64,000 nt of DNA from Glandiceps talaboti (lineage: Eukaryota > Hemichordata > Enteropneusta > Spengelidae): the NCBI RefSeq assembly GCF_964340395.1, contig NC_135560.1:7182598-7246597 (forward strand), given 5' to 3'. Within the stretch, counting starts at the first letter, position 1; each line of letters begins with the position of its first letter. The position numbers and the translations under genes were made by a program. The notes under the pieces were generated by a model. That model saw only the letters and a list, made by a program, of their open reading frames with translations. It did not search any database and was not told where the DNA came from. Below are positions 37,356 through 49,890 of this stretch, in pieces.

Positions 37356-37690
37356 TGTTGATCATGGCTTCACAGACCTATTTATGTCGCACACCTAGCG
37401 CTTGCATGAATATCTGATGAAGTATGAATAAATTATGCAAACACCCTACTTATGCAAATTCTTATTGTTATGCTAAAGTTGTTGATCATGGCTGAACAGA
37501 CCCATTTCTACCACACATCTAGAGCTTGCATGAATATTTGAAGTATGAATAAATGAATAAATTAGGCTGATATCCTACTGTTATGCAAATTTATTATGCT
37601 GTATTTCATGTACATTGATAAAACTTTAGCCTTCCAGGATGAGTGAAGAAATGCATAAATTATGCTAATACCATATTTTATGCAAATTGG
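37356..37690 (+). repeat. 125-bp tandem repeat containing octamers
   Basis: 'gttgatcatggcttcacaga' at 37356 recurs at 37481, followed by 'gcttgcatgaatat', 'gaagtatgaataaat' and 'ttatgcaaatt'. A third, partial copy ends at about 37690. Each copy has an ATGCAAAT octamer (37452, 37583, 37680). Confidence 0.8.
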
Positions 37691-37750
37691 TTAATGCATT
37701 ATGCTCTAATACTTTAATTAGTGCATGATGATATGTGAATATTAAATCAT

Positions 37751-37767
37751 GGGGGGGGGGGGGGGGG
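37751..37767. repeat. Poly-G run (17 nt)
   Basis: Uninterrupted G run just after the 125-bp repeat. Confidence 0.9.
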
Positions 37768-38358
37768 TGTTACTCTCCCTTTTTTGTTTGCCAGGAAACT
37801 ACCCAACTACTCAGCTTCTAAAAAAAAGGTTCTGAAAGGCTAGAAAATAGTCATTATCCAAGTTATTTTATAATGAAAATCAAAGTCACTGATTAATGAT
37901 TTGAAAGTTTCTTATCATTCCATAACAGCATTGCTCAAACATAGTTTATTCAAATTTGTGATGAATATTTGAATGAATATACCAGTTTTGGTTCAGTTAT
38001 CATTACACATGCAACAATATTCAGTACATCGTTGGCAATCCTTGTAATATTCATTTAACACAGAGTTGTTCAGTACGATAAAAGTAAAACAAAGAATTGT
38101 TCAGTACAATGTAATTAATATGTAGTATATTTCTTAGTTCAGAATTTTTGCTCTCGTTTTTATAATAAAAATGAAATATTCATTTCATTACATATTCTTC
38201 CAACCTAAGTTTTTTACGAAGATTAAGTAAAAATTGATGCAAGTAAAAAATGAGAGTTGGGAGAGAGTTATTTTTAGGTGAAATTTCACATGTTGATTAT
38301 TTTCACAAATAACAATGTTGTAGTATCTTGTTTTAAACTCTTCATAAAATCAGAACAT

Positions 38359-38429
38359 ATATATATATATATATATATACATATATACATATATACATAC
38401 ATACATACATACATACATACATACATACA

Positions 38430-38465
<36 letters not shown>

Positions 38466-38466
38466 C
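38359..38466. repeat. (TA)n and (CATA)n microsatellite
   Basis: A TA tract followed by about 18 CATA units and a short TA tail. Confidence 0.95.
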
Positions 38467-39589
38467 CTGGTAATAATTTTCAAGTTTGTGTTAAATTTAA
38501 TACACATGAATATATAGCAATCAGCATGTATGTCTCTTTCTATCCTGAAATGCAAAATGTCGGACAACAGATGAGCTGCAAACCTGCGCTAGCACGTCAT
38601 CAGGTGAGTAAAGAACAAAGAGATTGTGCTAAGCGACGGAGTCCATGGCTAGGTAGAATGTATGTCGTTTCCATTATCTTTTACGACACGAGACAAACCA
38701 TCAGACGATAATTTACAACCTGTTAGGCAGACCTTTCCAAACCAATCGTAATGTTGTCTCCTCCTTGCTTCATTTGTTTTCTGCCTAAATCAATACAAGG
38801 GCATATCATATCACCAATGTCTCCTAATGCATTTCCTTCAAGTCCACCTTTCCACACAATTTACGTTTTTATTAGATCTATTCCCATCCTGAGTTATGTC
38901 CAATCACATCCTACGCGTCATCCCTTATAACTGTGATTTATACAATTATCTATACTTGCTATCCCCCTGATATTCCTGGCAGTCTTGACTAATTGCTTGC
39001 TCATGATCTTTTCTCCACTCGTCTCAGTTTCCCATTCTCATCGTTGTCACCTTATCTCTTCTCACTTTATCCTTTTAGCGCGATACTTTAAAGTGAGTTT
39101 ATACGTACGTACATTCACGCTGACTGCTTCCCTAGTATAACTATTTAGTCTTCTTAGTGTTCCCTATCAAGCTTCAGCAATGGAGCTGTGCTGATGTGTA
39201 AAACTCACAGAACTGTTCTATACACTAATAGCCCTGAACTGTTCTCTTAGCCCACAGAATTGTCGTGGTCATAATACTTCAAACTATGTTGGTTTGGATG
39301 GCTTGAGAAAGCAAGACTATGAAAAGAGTCTGCGCTAATACATTCATTACCTAACTCAACTTTTATAACTCACTTCCAGCACATTTAACTGACTCTCTTC
39401 ATATGCATGTCACTAACTCACTTCCATTACATTTCACTAACTCTCTTCCTTTCCTCCCTTCCACCTATTAACTCCTACCTCTTCACCTATGATGTGACTT
39501 GATCCTTTGCATCGAGCTGGTTAAACAACAATGCCCTCTACCCTACAGCTTGTTTAATTTCAAATCCAACCCTCCATAGAACCTAGAAC

Positions 39590-40130
39590 TTGTCTGACTC
39601 AAACTATCACACCCTAACTCCCTCCAAACCATACAGCAACCCAACCCCCCTCATATCACAGCGAAACCCCTCTAAACCATCTCACAGCCAACACCCTCCT
39701 AAACCTATCACAGCCAACCCCTTCAATCCATCAAAGCCCTCCCAAAGTATCACAGCCCCCCCCCCCAAAAAAAAAAAACAAACCACAGCCAACCCCCTTC
39801 CAACCCTGTCACAGCCCAACCCCTTCCTAAATTTATCAACTCAACCCAAACCTGCTGCTGTCAAACATCCTCCGACCACCCCTCCTCCTGAACCTATCAC
39901 GTCCAGTCCCCTTCCAACCTTATCATTATCCAAGTCTCCCCCCCCCCCAACTTGCCACAGCCCAACACTTCCATCTAATTCTAAACCTATGAATGACAAC
40001 ACTCTGCCTACTTAATCACAGCCAAACCTCCTCCACACACTATTTCACCCAATTCCAGCCAAAAAAAACCTTCAAAACTCAGTCACAGCGAAATCTCTTT
40101 AACTCTTTCAAATTCTAAACACCTCCGAAT
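39590..40130 (+). repeat. C-rich degenerate tandem repeat
   Basis: Units of about 22-35 bp like 'ctatcacagccaacccctt' and 'ccaacc' recur across 500 bp, with two poly-C runs (39756-39766 and 39938-39948). The plus strand is very poor in G. The 141-codon frame with proline/serine-rich translation is a composition artefact. Confidence 0.8.
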
Positions 40131-40159
40131 TTTATAAATTCAAGCCACCATTCAACTTA

Positions 40160-41328
40160 AAATCCCTTCCCACAAGTACATTTCCCTCCATGAGAAAGAA
40201 GTCAATACAGAAACAAGTACATGAGTCTCTTTTTAACACAGCGCAGATACAAGCCAGCCCCTAGCCTCTTTAATCAATCACACAGACTCAAAACTAACAT
40301 CATGCAGGGCCTGGGCAGACTTTACGAGTCACTGGGGACTAAAATTTACCTGTAAAATCTCATGCTAAGACTGACAGTTACTTGTTAATAAGACGCAACT
40401 TCCTTTCTAATCAGCTACACTTTAGATGTAATATATCCTCACTTTGCCAAGGAAGCTTTTACGGCTAGGAAAATGACACCTTTCATTAAACTTTAATGCT
40501 TGTTCATTACTTTACTTACTAATGTTCTAGCCAGGTAATATCATGTAAGCCATTGAGAAACACGAACGGAATAAAAATGTGGTTGCTATGAACTCTCCAA
40601 GGAATACTGCAAATGGACGCTATTGATCGGATTGTGAAATATCTGATTTGTCAGCGCATAAGATCAGATGAGAAATGCATGGTTGGGTTGACATAAATCA
40701 TCTTTTTTTTCCCCTTTATTTGGATCTTCTTTTTTTGTCGCCCATGAAATTTATTAGAAGATAGTGTATTAAGATGCGATATGAGATGCCAACACAATGG
40801 TGTGAAGTTATATTTTAGGATCAAATTGCTTTTTTTTTGATAAAGTGTTATTCACTACAGTAAGAGGATATTTGCCAGATTTCTGTACAGCAATATTTAG
40901 GTTGATCATTCATGGCATGTAAGATGGCTTATTAAAACAAGTCCACAGGGAACTCAAATGCATTTTCTTGGGTTCTGGTTTCTGTTACAATTTACCAATG
41001 ACCTCAAGCCACATTCTTATGAGTAAGGCATGCAGAATTTTTTTTTTAGCATTTGTCAATATATAAATAGTTCAGTAATCATCAAGAACAATATTGAAGG
41101 AACGGTGAAAGAGTATTTTTTGCGGCACTTTTCCATTCTACAAATGATCAACCAATTACAAAGAATAACAGCTTACAGCTACCCTCATTATTAAAATCTT
41201 ACATTAAACCACTATTTGTCTCTCTAAATGACATGATAATGTCTTTGTTTAGGAAGGATTTTTATTGTCCCCAGGAATGTAGACTATTAAAGAATCTCTA
41301 TGTTCAATGTCACATCATTGTCTGAACT
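40160..41328. other. Repeat-poor stretch, no gene
   Basis: Ordinary composition with no simple repeats apart from short T runs near 40700 and 41040. It may include regulatory DNA but has no supported coding segment. Confidence 0.2.
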
Positions 41329-41438
41329 TCAAACAGATCTCTTGTTCACAGTGACAATAATGGAGCCAGACACTTTTGTGCCGAGGGACTCGATCAATCT
41401 CCACGGCATACCAAATTGAACTTTATGGGTGACACTTT
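41329..41438 (-). CDS. Candidate terminal exon, unidentified
   Basis: Acceptor tttattattggccacctttag is followed by 35 open codons to TGA, including SVTHKVQFGMPWRLIESLGT and KVSGSIIVTVNKRSV. The translation reads protein-like with a strong acceptor, but no family is recognised and length alone is not significant. Confidence 0.25.
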
Positions 41439-43401
41439 CTAAAGGTGGCCAATAATAAAAACCTATCTGCCAATTACACACACACTGTGTACATATTAGT
41501 AAGTAGTTTAGGAGCATATAAGGAGCTGGGTTGGATTCTGTACCACTAAAAGGGACCTAATCTGACATGAAAAAAAAAGGGACTTGCCACAACTAATTAC
41601 TGATTCGGCCGAATTCATGAATGTTGAAAATTTACAACGAGAATGGCTTGTGCTATGCTGTGACTTATTAAATATTGTCCCTATGACAGATTTGGTACTT
41701 ATGAATTTCTAAGCTAGAGTAACCTCTTTTCTTATCAAATTACAAACAGTACCTGAGTTATCTGATTTTACTACCTTGAAATAATATTTTACTAATGTTG
41801 CAAAATTATTTGAATCAAACATAGATAATCTACCACCCGTTGGGGACAATTTCTGCATTTTCCTCATTTGTGAACCATTGATTTGTCTGTGTAGTATTGT
41901 TGACGAATACAACCAAAGAAAAAAGAAATTGTTAACTTGGAAACAACATGGCATACCTCAAAGAATTTCTATGTAATTTTCTTTTACGAAAGAAAACCGA
42001 AAATTAAGCATCTGAAAGACCTACATGAGTTCCTGTTTTGTTCTCTGTTACTTATACTTTGTATTCCCCTAAGGACAGACGCAGAACTGTAAGTTTAGCT
42101 GTAAACTGAGTCGAGTCCAAACAAGAGAGGGCTCCCTACTGTCTAATCAGCCTCAAGTAGTTTTCAACATGCCTCAAGTGAATGTCATTTATCGTGGTGA
42201 GGGCAGGCATTCTTCACATCTAGTTCATCCTGACAAGAACACCAGCAGTCATCCAAGCATATTATCTTCCGAAGATTAGTTGTAATTTACGTCCAGTTTT
42301 ACTATTTGATCTATTGCCAAGAAGGGTCTCTAGTGCTTGTCTGGAATGTATCTGTGTATAATGGGCTTTAGGTCATCGATGGTTCACTTCAATCACCACC
42401 GTACCCTTGAGCAGGGCTGGCTTCTTAAATAGCAGCTATTCAATCTATTGTTAAGGAGTTGATTTCCTTCATTGGGTTCCAAGGCCGCTTCAAGTCACAG
42501 CTCCATGAACACAAACACTCGGGCAATTACACTGCAACTTCTTTCACTAGTGTGTACTGCTGAGAAGTATTGGAGTTAAAATAAATATTGGCTATGGGCT
42601 ATTGTATATAGGTAGTTCTGAAACCACTCATTGTGTACAATCGCCTCTCCTATTTAGTCGGGTGAAATTCTAGACTCCTGCAGACATTGCCCTCCATCCG
42701 AACAACACCATTTAAGTCTAACCACTTCAATATGTTGATTTAGTACGCTCAGCTAAGCTTGGATGGTTAGCAGGCCCCTTCCTTGAACCAAAAGTAATGG
42801 GTCAGCGAGTATCTGCATGTGTGTGCCTTGTAGTATTTTCTGTAAACTGAGCCTCCGACCCGAAACCTTTAAGACATCTTGACCGCTTTCCGCAACGTCC
42901 TACTTCTTGTTACTAAAACCACAACTTTCCTCTTATTTTTCTAATTACAAGTATCAGGAACGTGTAAACAAAACATGAGCTAACAATGGACACAATCACA
43001 ACAACAATTCTTGTGGGATTTCCACAGCCCAACAAAAGACCAAGCACACAGATCAATAGCACCTTTCTAGTCTACTATGTTTCACATCCATCATCAAAAG
43101 GGAAATTTGCCAAGATGTTTAACGACCACAGTCTGGACAGGGTAAACAAAGTCTTCTCCCCCTGAAGGCACATCGTAGAATTTACAACCTCTGACATTCC
43201 ACTCATATCTATTATTGAAATGTAACTCCTACAAAAGAGAACTGGTACTCATGAGTATTGTATTCATAGAATTTTAGATTTCATCAGTGCTTGTTTTACA
43301 GCGTGAGACATAAGTTTCAGAAACACTTAGTAGGGGAAAGTGTAACTGACCCGATGTCGATAACTTTATGAGGCATTATAGTTTTACTGACTATTACTCA
43401 C
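41439..43401. other. No gene recognised
   Basis: Sequence of ordinary composition downstream (in minus-strand terms) of the 43.4-43.9 kb exon. I found no exon joining it with confidence. Confidence 0.4.
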
Positions 43402-43945
43402 ATACATGACACATTTGGAACATATTTCTGGATTGATAAATATCCTTAGAAGGAACCTCTTTGAGCTTGACTGCATTTGATCCAAGGACTGTTTTACATT
43501 TGTTTACATAGCAATCCTGCTTTACTGTAAGAAGATCACCTATTTGCTTAGTAATCAGATCTAGCAATGTGCAACTCCGTGAAATACACTCCCCATGTAG
43601 TTTCAAGTGTCTGTCTGAGCCCCCTGCAGGCACGAATGCCAGCCCCATCACGTGGGATGCCAAACGTTCTTCACTCTTCAGCCACTTGGGGAGGAGCATG
43701 ATCTGAGTCCAGACATGTAGCAGCTGGGCTGTTAATGAGAACAGCTGTAGCTGTAACAGAATACCTGCTCTGTTGTTGTAACTCTGTACACAAACCCTAG
43801 AGTAGTATACTGAACTTATAGCTGCTAAAAAGTATCCGATAACAATTAGACATGCTTTAACACAGCCTCCACTGGATGGCTTGTCCACTTGAACTTTGAG
43901 GCCACCTCTGTGCCACTCACCAAACACCCCTGCTGGCAATTTCAC
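43402..43945 (-). CDS. Internal coding exon of an unidentified gene, with a probable membrane helix
   Basis: This is the longest non-repetitive open frame in the window: 181 codons between acceptor tgatgacag and a consensus donor GTGAGT at 43401. The frame would run only two codons past the donor before TAA, so the splice boundary is well supported. GC and codon use are gene-like against an AT-rich background. Residues 28-50 (VKACLIVIGYFLAAISSVYY) are hydrophobic enough for a membrane helix. A second helical stretch (RAGILLQLQLFSLTAQLLHV) follows, then a cysteine-rich soluble part (GGSDRHLKLHGECISRSC, KQDCYVNKCKTVL). It starts in phase 0 and ends in phase 1. I do not recognise the family, and it matches no part of SMG5 known to me. 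A buried-helix solenoid is an alternative to a membrane protein. A possible upstream partner lies at 44103-44198. Confidence 0.75.
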
Positions 43946-45190
43946 CTGTCATCAACCTACAAGACATATCACAGTACTTAAAATTCTTTGGTCTACACGA
44001 TGCTGACCATCAACATTTTATCTTGTCTACTTTTCCAGATGAAACTGAAACAATATATCACCACTTGGACATTTATTAGTATACACTACAGCTATTTCTC
44101 ACAGACACCTCCTAACTGCAAAAAGCGACCATACATCACTGGCAGTTATTACAATCATGCCAGCAATCCACACAGCTATAAATTTAAACTTTCGCTGCCT
44201 GTTGGATCATGTAGCGCCCATACTTCATCTGCTAGGTCAAACAGACAATTGTTTTCTGATTAAGTTTCCATCTGAGTATTCCATATCACAATCTCTGATG
44301 GCTGCACAGAACTTAACTTGGGTTAAAGTATTTTTTTTTTAGATAGCAAATCAGTTTTGAAAATACTCATTATAGAAAGAGGAATGTTCATGAACAGAAC
44401 CGTTCCACTTTACTTATTCTTCATGGAAGTTCCTCATGTCCACTAGGGCATGACTTTACCTGTGGGCAGTGGTAACTAACTACCTTGTCAATCTAGAAAC
44501 TAAACACCTACCATGTTATTCATGATACTCTAACAAAAAAGCCTGTCACTCAAAGATCATCCATGTTGGCCAATACTTATATGATCTCCAATGTTTCTGT
44601 TCCTTTACTCTTCTCTGGTCTAAAAACCATATATTTTCTCTGTATTTAAAGCTCAAGTCACTCACTGTTCATACGTTCGTCAATACTCATGTTCCCTATA
44701 TGTTCCGGTCACAATTTCGTCATTTTTCTCATGTCAACAGCCATACATAATCTCTGTAAACTAGTGTGACTGCAATCATCGTCGGAATTTTGACCAATCT
44801 TTTGTTATGCTAAGCAAGCATTAAGCTCCATCAAAGCATGACATTTCTGTAACAATGATTTTCACATGAACTGAAACCGAGAAAGAGAACCATTCATATG
44901 CAGTGACCATGCACACAACACATTCCCTTATATTCAACAGAAAAGTAGGAATAATCAGACCACAAATGGAAACATTTTTTGTTCAAACCACTTTAAAAGC
45001 TAAGACCTTGTAAGGAGTTAGTAAAACAAACTGAATGATTTTGATTGTGATAAGCAGTCTTTAATGTCACAGAACAAGGTGTAATTAGCATGACTAATCT
45101 AATCTTATCAGTATCTTCACTCGAGTATGATGTAGCGCAGATTTGTCAACTGGAAAATATAAGTTAAAAATGGTAAGCTCTCATTGGATG
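43946..45190. other. No firm gene; one possible upstream exon
   Basis: At 44103-44198, minus strand, a 96-nt segment encodes QRKFKFIAVWIAGMIVITAS and DVWSLFAVRRC, a membrane-helix-like peptide, before a GTGAGA donor. Its acceptor is weak and its phase does not fit the exon at 43402-43945 directly, so it is only a suggestion. The rest shows nothing. Confidence 0.2.
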
Positions 45191-45425
45191 ATTTCAATGC
45201 CTAATCCAGACACAACAAATCTGATTAGCTGATGCAAATGAGAGGTTCTGTCATATCAAATCTGGCTGGCTGATGCAAATGAGATGTTTGTCACAACAAA
45301 TTCGGTTGGCTGATGCAAATGAGAGGTATTGTCATAACAAGTTTGGTTGGTTGATGCAAATGAGATACTATCACAACATATCTGGTTGGGTGATGCAAAT
45401 GACAAATCATGCCAATCACTAGATT
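45191..45425 (+). repeat. Five-copy, 40-41 bp repeat with an octamer in each unit
   Basis: Each unit reads roughly 'cacaacaaatctggttggct' then 'gatgcaaatgag'. Perfect ATGCAAAT octamers start at 45232, 45273, 45313, 45354 and 45393, a spacing of 39-41 bp, which is close to four helical turns, so all would face the same side of the helix. The octamer core is invariant while flanking bases vary between copies. It could be an enhancer-like array or a plain minisatellite that happens to contain the motif. Confidence 0.75.
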
Positions 45426-46252
45426 ATTCCCAGCACACACGACAATGTAAAAGTTACTAAAAAGTTACAAGTTGCTCTATCCTCCTGCCCTCAAGTGGCT
45501 ATACACAGTATAAGAAGCTGTAAATAGCGAGTTCAATGGTTATCAGTGAACCTTGACCATCAGGAAAGCAATGAACCATAAAGTGTATCCATTGATCTGA
45601 AAGAAGAGTATGTCACTCTGTAAACTGAGAATGGAAAGCCAACAGGAAACCTAGTGTCTAATCTTCAATTTAATCTGAGTCTCTGGACTGCAGGCTATCA
45701 TGTGAAACTTAAGCAACAGATTTGGTTTTAGCACAAGGTTTACTTGACACCTTTCCTGCTTCATTGAACTTTCTCATAACATTGACTTACACCAGATTCA
45801 AAGCCTTTTGACGTCATTCAAAAATAGTATTTTAATGGGTGCGTCTCTTCAACGAAGAAACTTGTCTATATGCAACATTACAGGTGATTTCTTGAGGGAT
45901 TTCATTTTACGGCATTTGGCATCATTTTGATATTAGGAACTATATCAAACTATATCACAGGTGTACGGATGGGGTTTCATTGTACCATCAGTGGATATTC
46001 AAATTCTGACCTTGCAAGATATCTTTTTAAGTTTATGATAACTTCGGGTGAAATAAATCAAAACTGTCCAATGTTCTTAATTTAAAAGTCATTCAGAAAA
46101 TCTGTTGCAACTTAGTATTATGTTACCACAACAGCGAGAGATTGATATGGCGACTCTGATTTAGTTTATAGCATCGGATTACCAACTGTAAATAACTGAC
46201 ACCAGATTTGTGAGTTGTCACGATGTCTCCCGTTCTGGGCTTTGCATTCTGA

Positions 46253-46522
46253 TCCTCAAAAATATGGAACTACTTAGGTTTTCACCACCAACAACTGCCA
46301 CTAATCAAAGATGATGATTCATGGCTTGAGAATATAACTGGCCCCACTCAGCGTTACCACAAACACACAGGAATAACATTTGATATATTTGATCAGCCCA
46401 AGGGGAAAGTAACTGCTGACCATGCTGAAAGAGTTCTAACAGCTGTTTGTGTAGCGTCTAGCAAAATACCTAGAAAGAGAAACGTTATACCTCCACACCC
46501 ATCATCTAACTATCCATATTAA
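46253..46522 (+). other. Coding-like open stretch without a start codon
   Basis: Ninety codons open between stops on the plus strand. The translation reads protein-like: ITFDIFDQPKGKVTADHAER, VLTAVCVASSKIPRKRN. There is no ATG, so it would be an exon or a transposon relic. Against this, the opposite strand has an excellent acceptor (gtttctctttctag) at about 46478 leading into 24 open codons. Neither is identified, and one at most is likely right. Confidence 0.25.
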
Positions 46523-49500
46523 TTATGTTGACAAACTACAACTTCTAAATCTGTCATCGTTTGAAACAACATGAAATCAATTCTCCGGTGGGCTTGTTAC
46601 TGATCCCCCTAAGTCTTCATCTACACTCTAATTTCACAGGACTGCCAGCTATAAACAAACTGGGACTGTGCCTGATGAGGGATGTATGACAGCTGTATAG
46701 TTTATACAAAAGGCTTGAGACATTGGCACCAACTCTAATACTATGCGGATAAAATCTGTGAAGTTTTCGATACTCCTAAATAACCCGATTTGTGGATCCA
46801 AGTCTATGCTAACTATTTAGCAATCAATCATGGTTGTGTACATAATGTCAAAATCTCTCCAAAACAGTTTTACTCGGTGAAACTGTTATGATAGCATTTA
46901 ACTATTACAAACATTGTGTTATACTTTCGTATGATTTCTGCATTGAGATCTGTCAATTCAAAATGTCACAGAATACTTATCTTCACATGTGCATGGTTGG
47001 AATGACATACGAATGACATTTACCCGCTTGGATTCATTCCTCAAAACTTGCGTGATATTGCCAGAGAATTCACTTGAAACAAAATTCTTCAGAATTTACA
47101 GTAGTTTTGATATGGATCCTGACTTCACATGACACTCTTGACACTTTCACTTCCTTTGTACCTCCTGTGTGCTTGAAACTAAAGTATCCAGATGGGGTAA
47201 TGATTGAAACGTTGAAAACAATGTGAGTTGTCAACTCCGAACTAAATGTAGACTGAGTTTAGCCAATCTGATATCCTGCACTATGTGGCAAACACAACCC
47301 TATGCAATCACCACACTTTGAATGTATGCCGTCTTGATTGATAGAACACTGAAACAAAGTGACCCAAGCAGAATATGGCTTCTAAGCTAACTAAATGAGC
47401 ATTTGTTCCCATCAAATGAATGTGCGTGCATGTGATTGTACAAATGTGTGCAAGTACCTACTCGAGTCCACATTTGTGCATGCATACACACATTACAAAT
47501 ATGGGTGAGAGGGATAGCAACAGCTACAGGAACAGAAACAGAGACAGTTGCCATGCTAAATAAAGAAATTAGTATCAATTTTAATATCATTTACCAGATG
47601 AACGAAGATGTCTTCTATTGTCAAAGCCATGTGGAGACTAAATATATGTACCACATACAGTTCAAGTAAATTGTAATCACAGAAGGTCAGAACACATATT
47701 TGAGGATGGGCACTAGTGGGGCTTCCATGTAACTCTCCATACTGATCACAAGACCACCATCACTGTTTAATCAGAATTGACCACACATCCCTGTTGATGG
47801 TAACTTGAGACTTTGATACCCTAATTGCTAATTAATTAATTATCAATTAACACCTCATTTAACTCTGTATGATAAAATGATATGCTAATTGGTCTAATTG
47901 GTTTGTGTCTACATACAGTAAAACACAAATGTCTATGTCTCTTCACTCTTTATCACAACATATGTGGGGTATCTATTGATTGCACTTTCATTACATATTT
48001 TATCGAACATCAATCATATTTAAATCGTAATTTGATAAGTCAAACAGACATCTATTATGATGATCTATGAAATATTACATTTGCCATAATCCCATTATCA
48101 AATAAAAAATAGAAAAAAAGATGAACAGTTATAAAATTCTTCGAGTTTTCAATGTACTGAGATAGACAGAATTATTTTGGTACAATCAAGCTAACAGCAC
48201 ACAGAAAGATACACCCCCATTATACGAGCTATTTCTGTTACACTTTATATGTATTCATATTGTATCGTCAAATTATCAGAAAGGTTATCATTCAAACTAT
48301 ATCAATGAACATATATTGAATTTCAAAGTAAACAAAATCTTGCCAGATACATTGCAAATTATTTGAAGCACAAAAAATGTATTCCAGATTTTGCAATCTG
48401 CAGAGGTCAAAAGTCAGGGTCCTAACCAAATACAGTATAATGATCATGATGTGAACACTCCCACCCAATATAAAACAAGGAATTACAAACATAAAAACAA
48501 TCTTAAGACCATAAGAACATAAACCTTATGTAACAGATTAGCATAATTGTTACTATGGCAACACTGACTGCCAGTTTTTATTTTTTTATTTAAAAAAAAA
48601 GAGAACTGAAAACTAAAAAGGTAAATGATTGGCACAAATACAAGCTATTTCTACTTCCCTCACGCTGCCGTCACCGATTCAAGTTTCGCACATACCAGGC
48701 TACGGGAGAGAATTTAATAGGAAAGTAAAAAAGAAACACAAACAACTGGACTGATTTAATACCTCCAAAAGCCCTTAGGAGGTGGGTATCTCATAACTGT
48801 TTGAGTTTCCAACAGTTCAGTTATTTACACTATCCAAATATTTATTCTCACATGTGCACTGACTGTTTATTTGGGCTAGGGCTGTGTAACATATTATCCT
48901 TGCCTAGCAGTTGGTATAAGAGATAAATAAACACATGGCTGCTTTACCTTGGACTGAAACAATGTGAACACTTTTGATGGTTTCAATCTGTGGTTTACTT
49001 CAAACAAGTCATTTGGACAGAGAAAAATAAACACTGTTTATGTATTTATGGACTATGTTCTATGAACCTGAATCACATCACCTGTTAGACAAACAAATAA
49101 AGTCACTCAGAGGGGTTTTTTTTCTCTTAGTCTTTCAACTGTTTACCAGTTCTTAGATTGACAGATTTGAATGATATTGAGCATTTTTAGCCAGTACACT
49201 TTTCATGGTCACTGTCGCTAGCTACTGTTCAAACATGGTTCGATAGCCTGTGGTGTTAACCACAGCAAGTTTCTGGGCTGAACTTGAAATGCATTCTGGG
49301 ACAGAGAATTTTGAAAGTATTGTTTCTCTAACTTCTGCCTGACTTTGTCTAGTCCCTATACAGTATCGTTATGATTTACACCTCCTTTAGAGACCACATT
49401 AGCATCCGGACTATTATGTCTGACCAGGCAGTCTACTGCCTGGTTTGTGACTCTGAAGTGGTTGTTCTTTAATATCAACATCCTAAACCAGATGAGCATG

Positions 49501-49776
49501 TATACTTTTGCCATCACTGGTTCTCACTACATTTTTATAGTTCCTGTAGTTAAAGAAGTAGCACTGTGTTATAACAAAGTTTACTTCTTTGTGGAAAGTG
49601 TTACATGAACTTTGAGTTTTAGGTGAAGAGTGTTAACTTTATAAAGTCCTGGTTTTTAGTGACTCATCAAAACATCTAGGAAGTCTAATGGTTGGATTTG
49701 CGACTCTCAAATGGTTAATCCAGAAAGGAAAGCAGATGAATCAATTACGTGAACAGAAATCAGTGGTTTTTCTAGA
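46523..49776. other. No gene recognised
   Basis: Over 3 kb of ordinary AT-rich DNA. A very short minus-strand segment at 48672-48708 has a good acceptor (ttctctcccgtag) and donor (GTGAGG) with 12 codons, too little to judge. Confidence 0.4.
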
Positions 49777-49890
49777 CTGTAAGATATGTCATGTTGCCCA
49801 TCGTGTGGCACGAATATTGTATCTTACAGACTATGTTTTTTCCGAACTATGGAATAACCTCAAGTATGTTGAAATGCAGACTTTGGATAA

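Noticed and set aside
39590-40015. Proline/serine-rich 141-codon frame
   Set aside because: It arises from a C-rich degenerate repeat lacking G, so stops are avoided by composition.
43402-43945. Assignment of this exon to SMG5
   Set aside because: The peptide does not match any SMG5 segment known to me, and SMG5 has no membrane-like helix pair in that style.
45191-45425. CRISPR-like array
   Set aside because: Units are contiguous 40-bp repeats without unique spacers, and the genome is animal.
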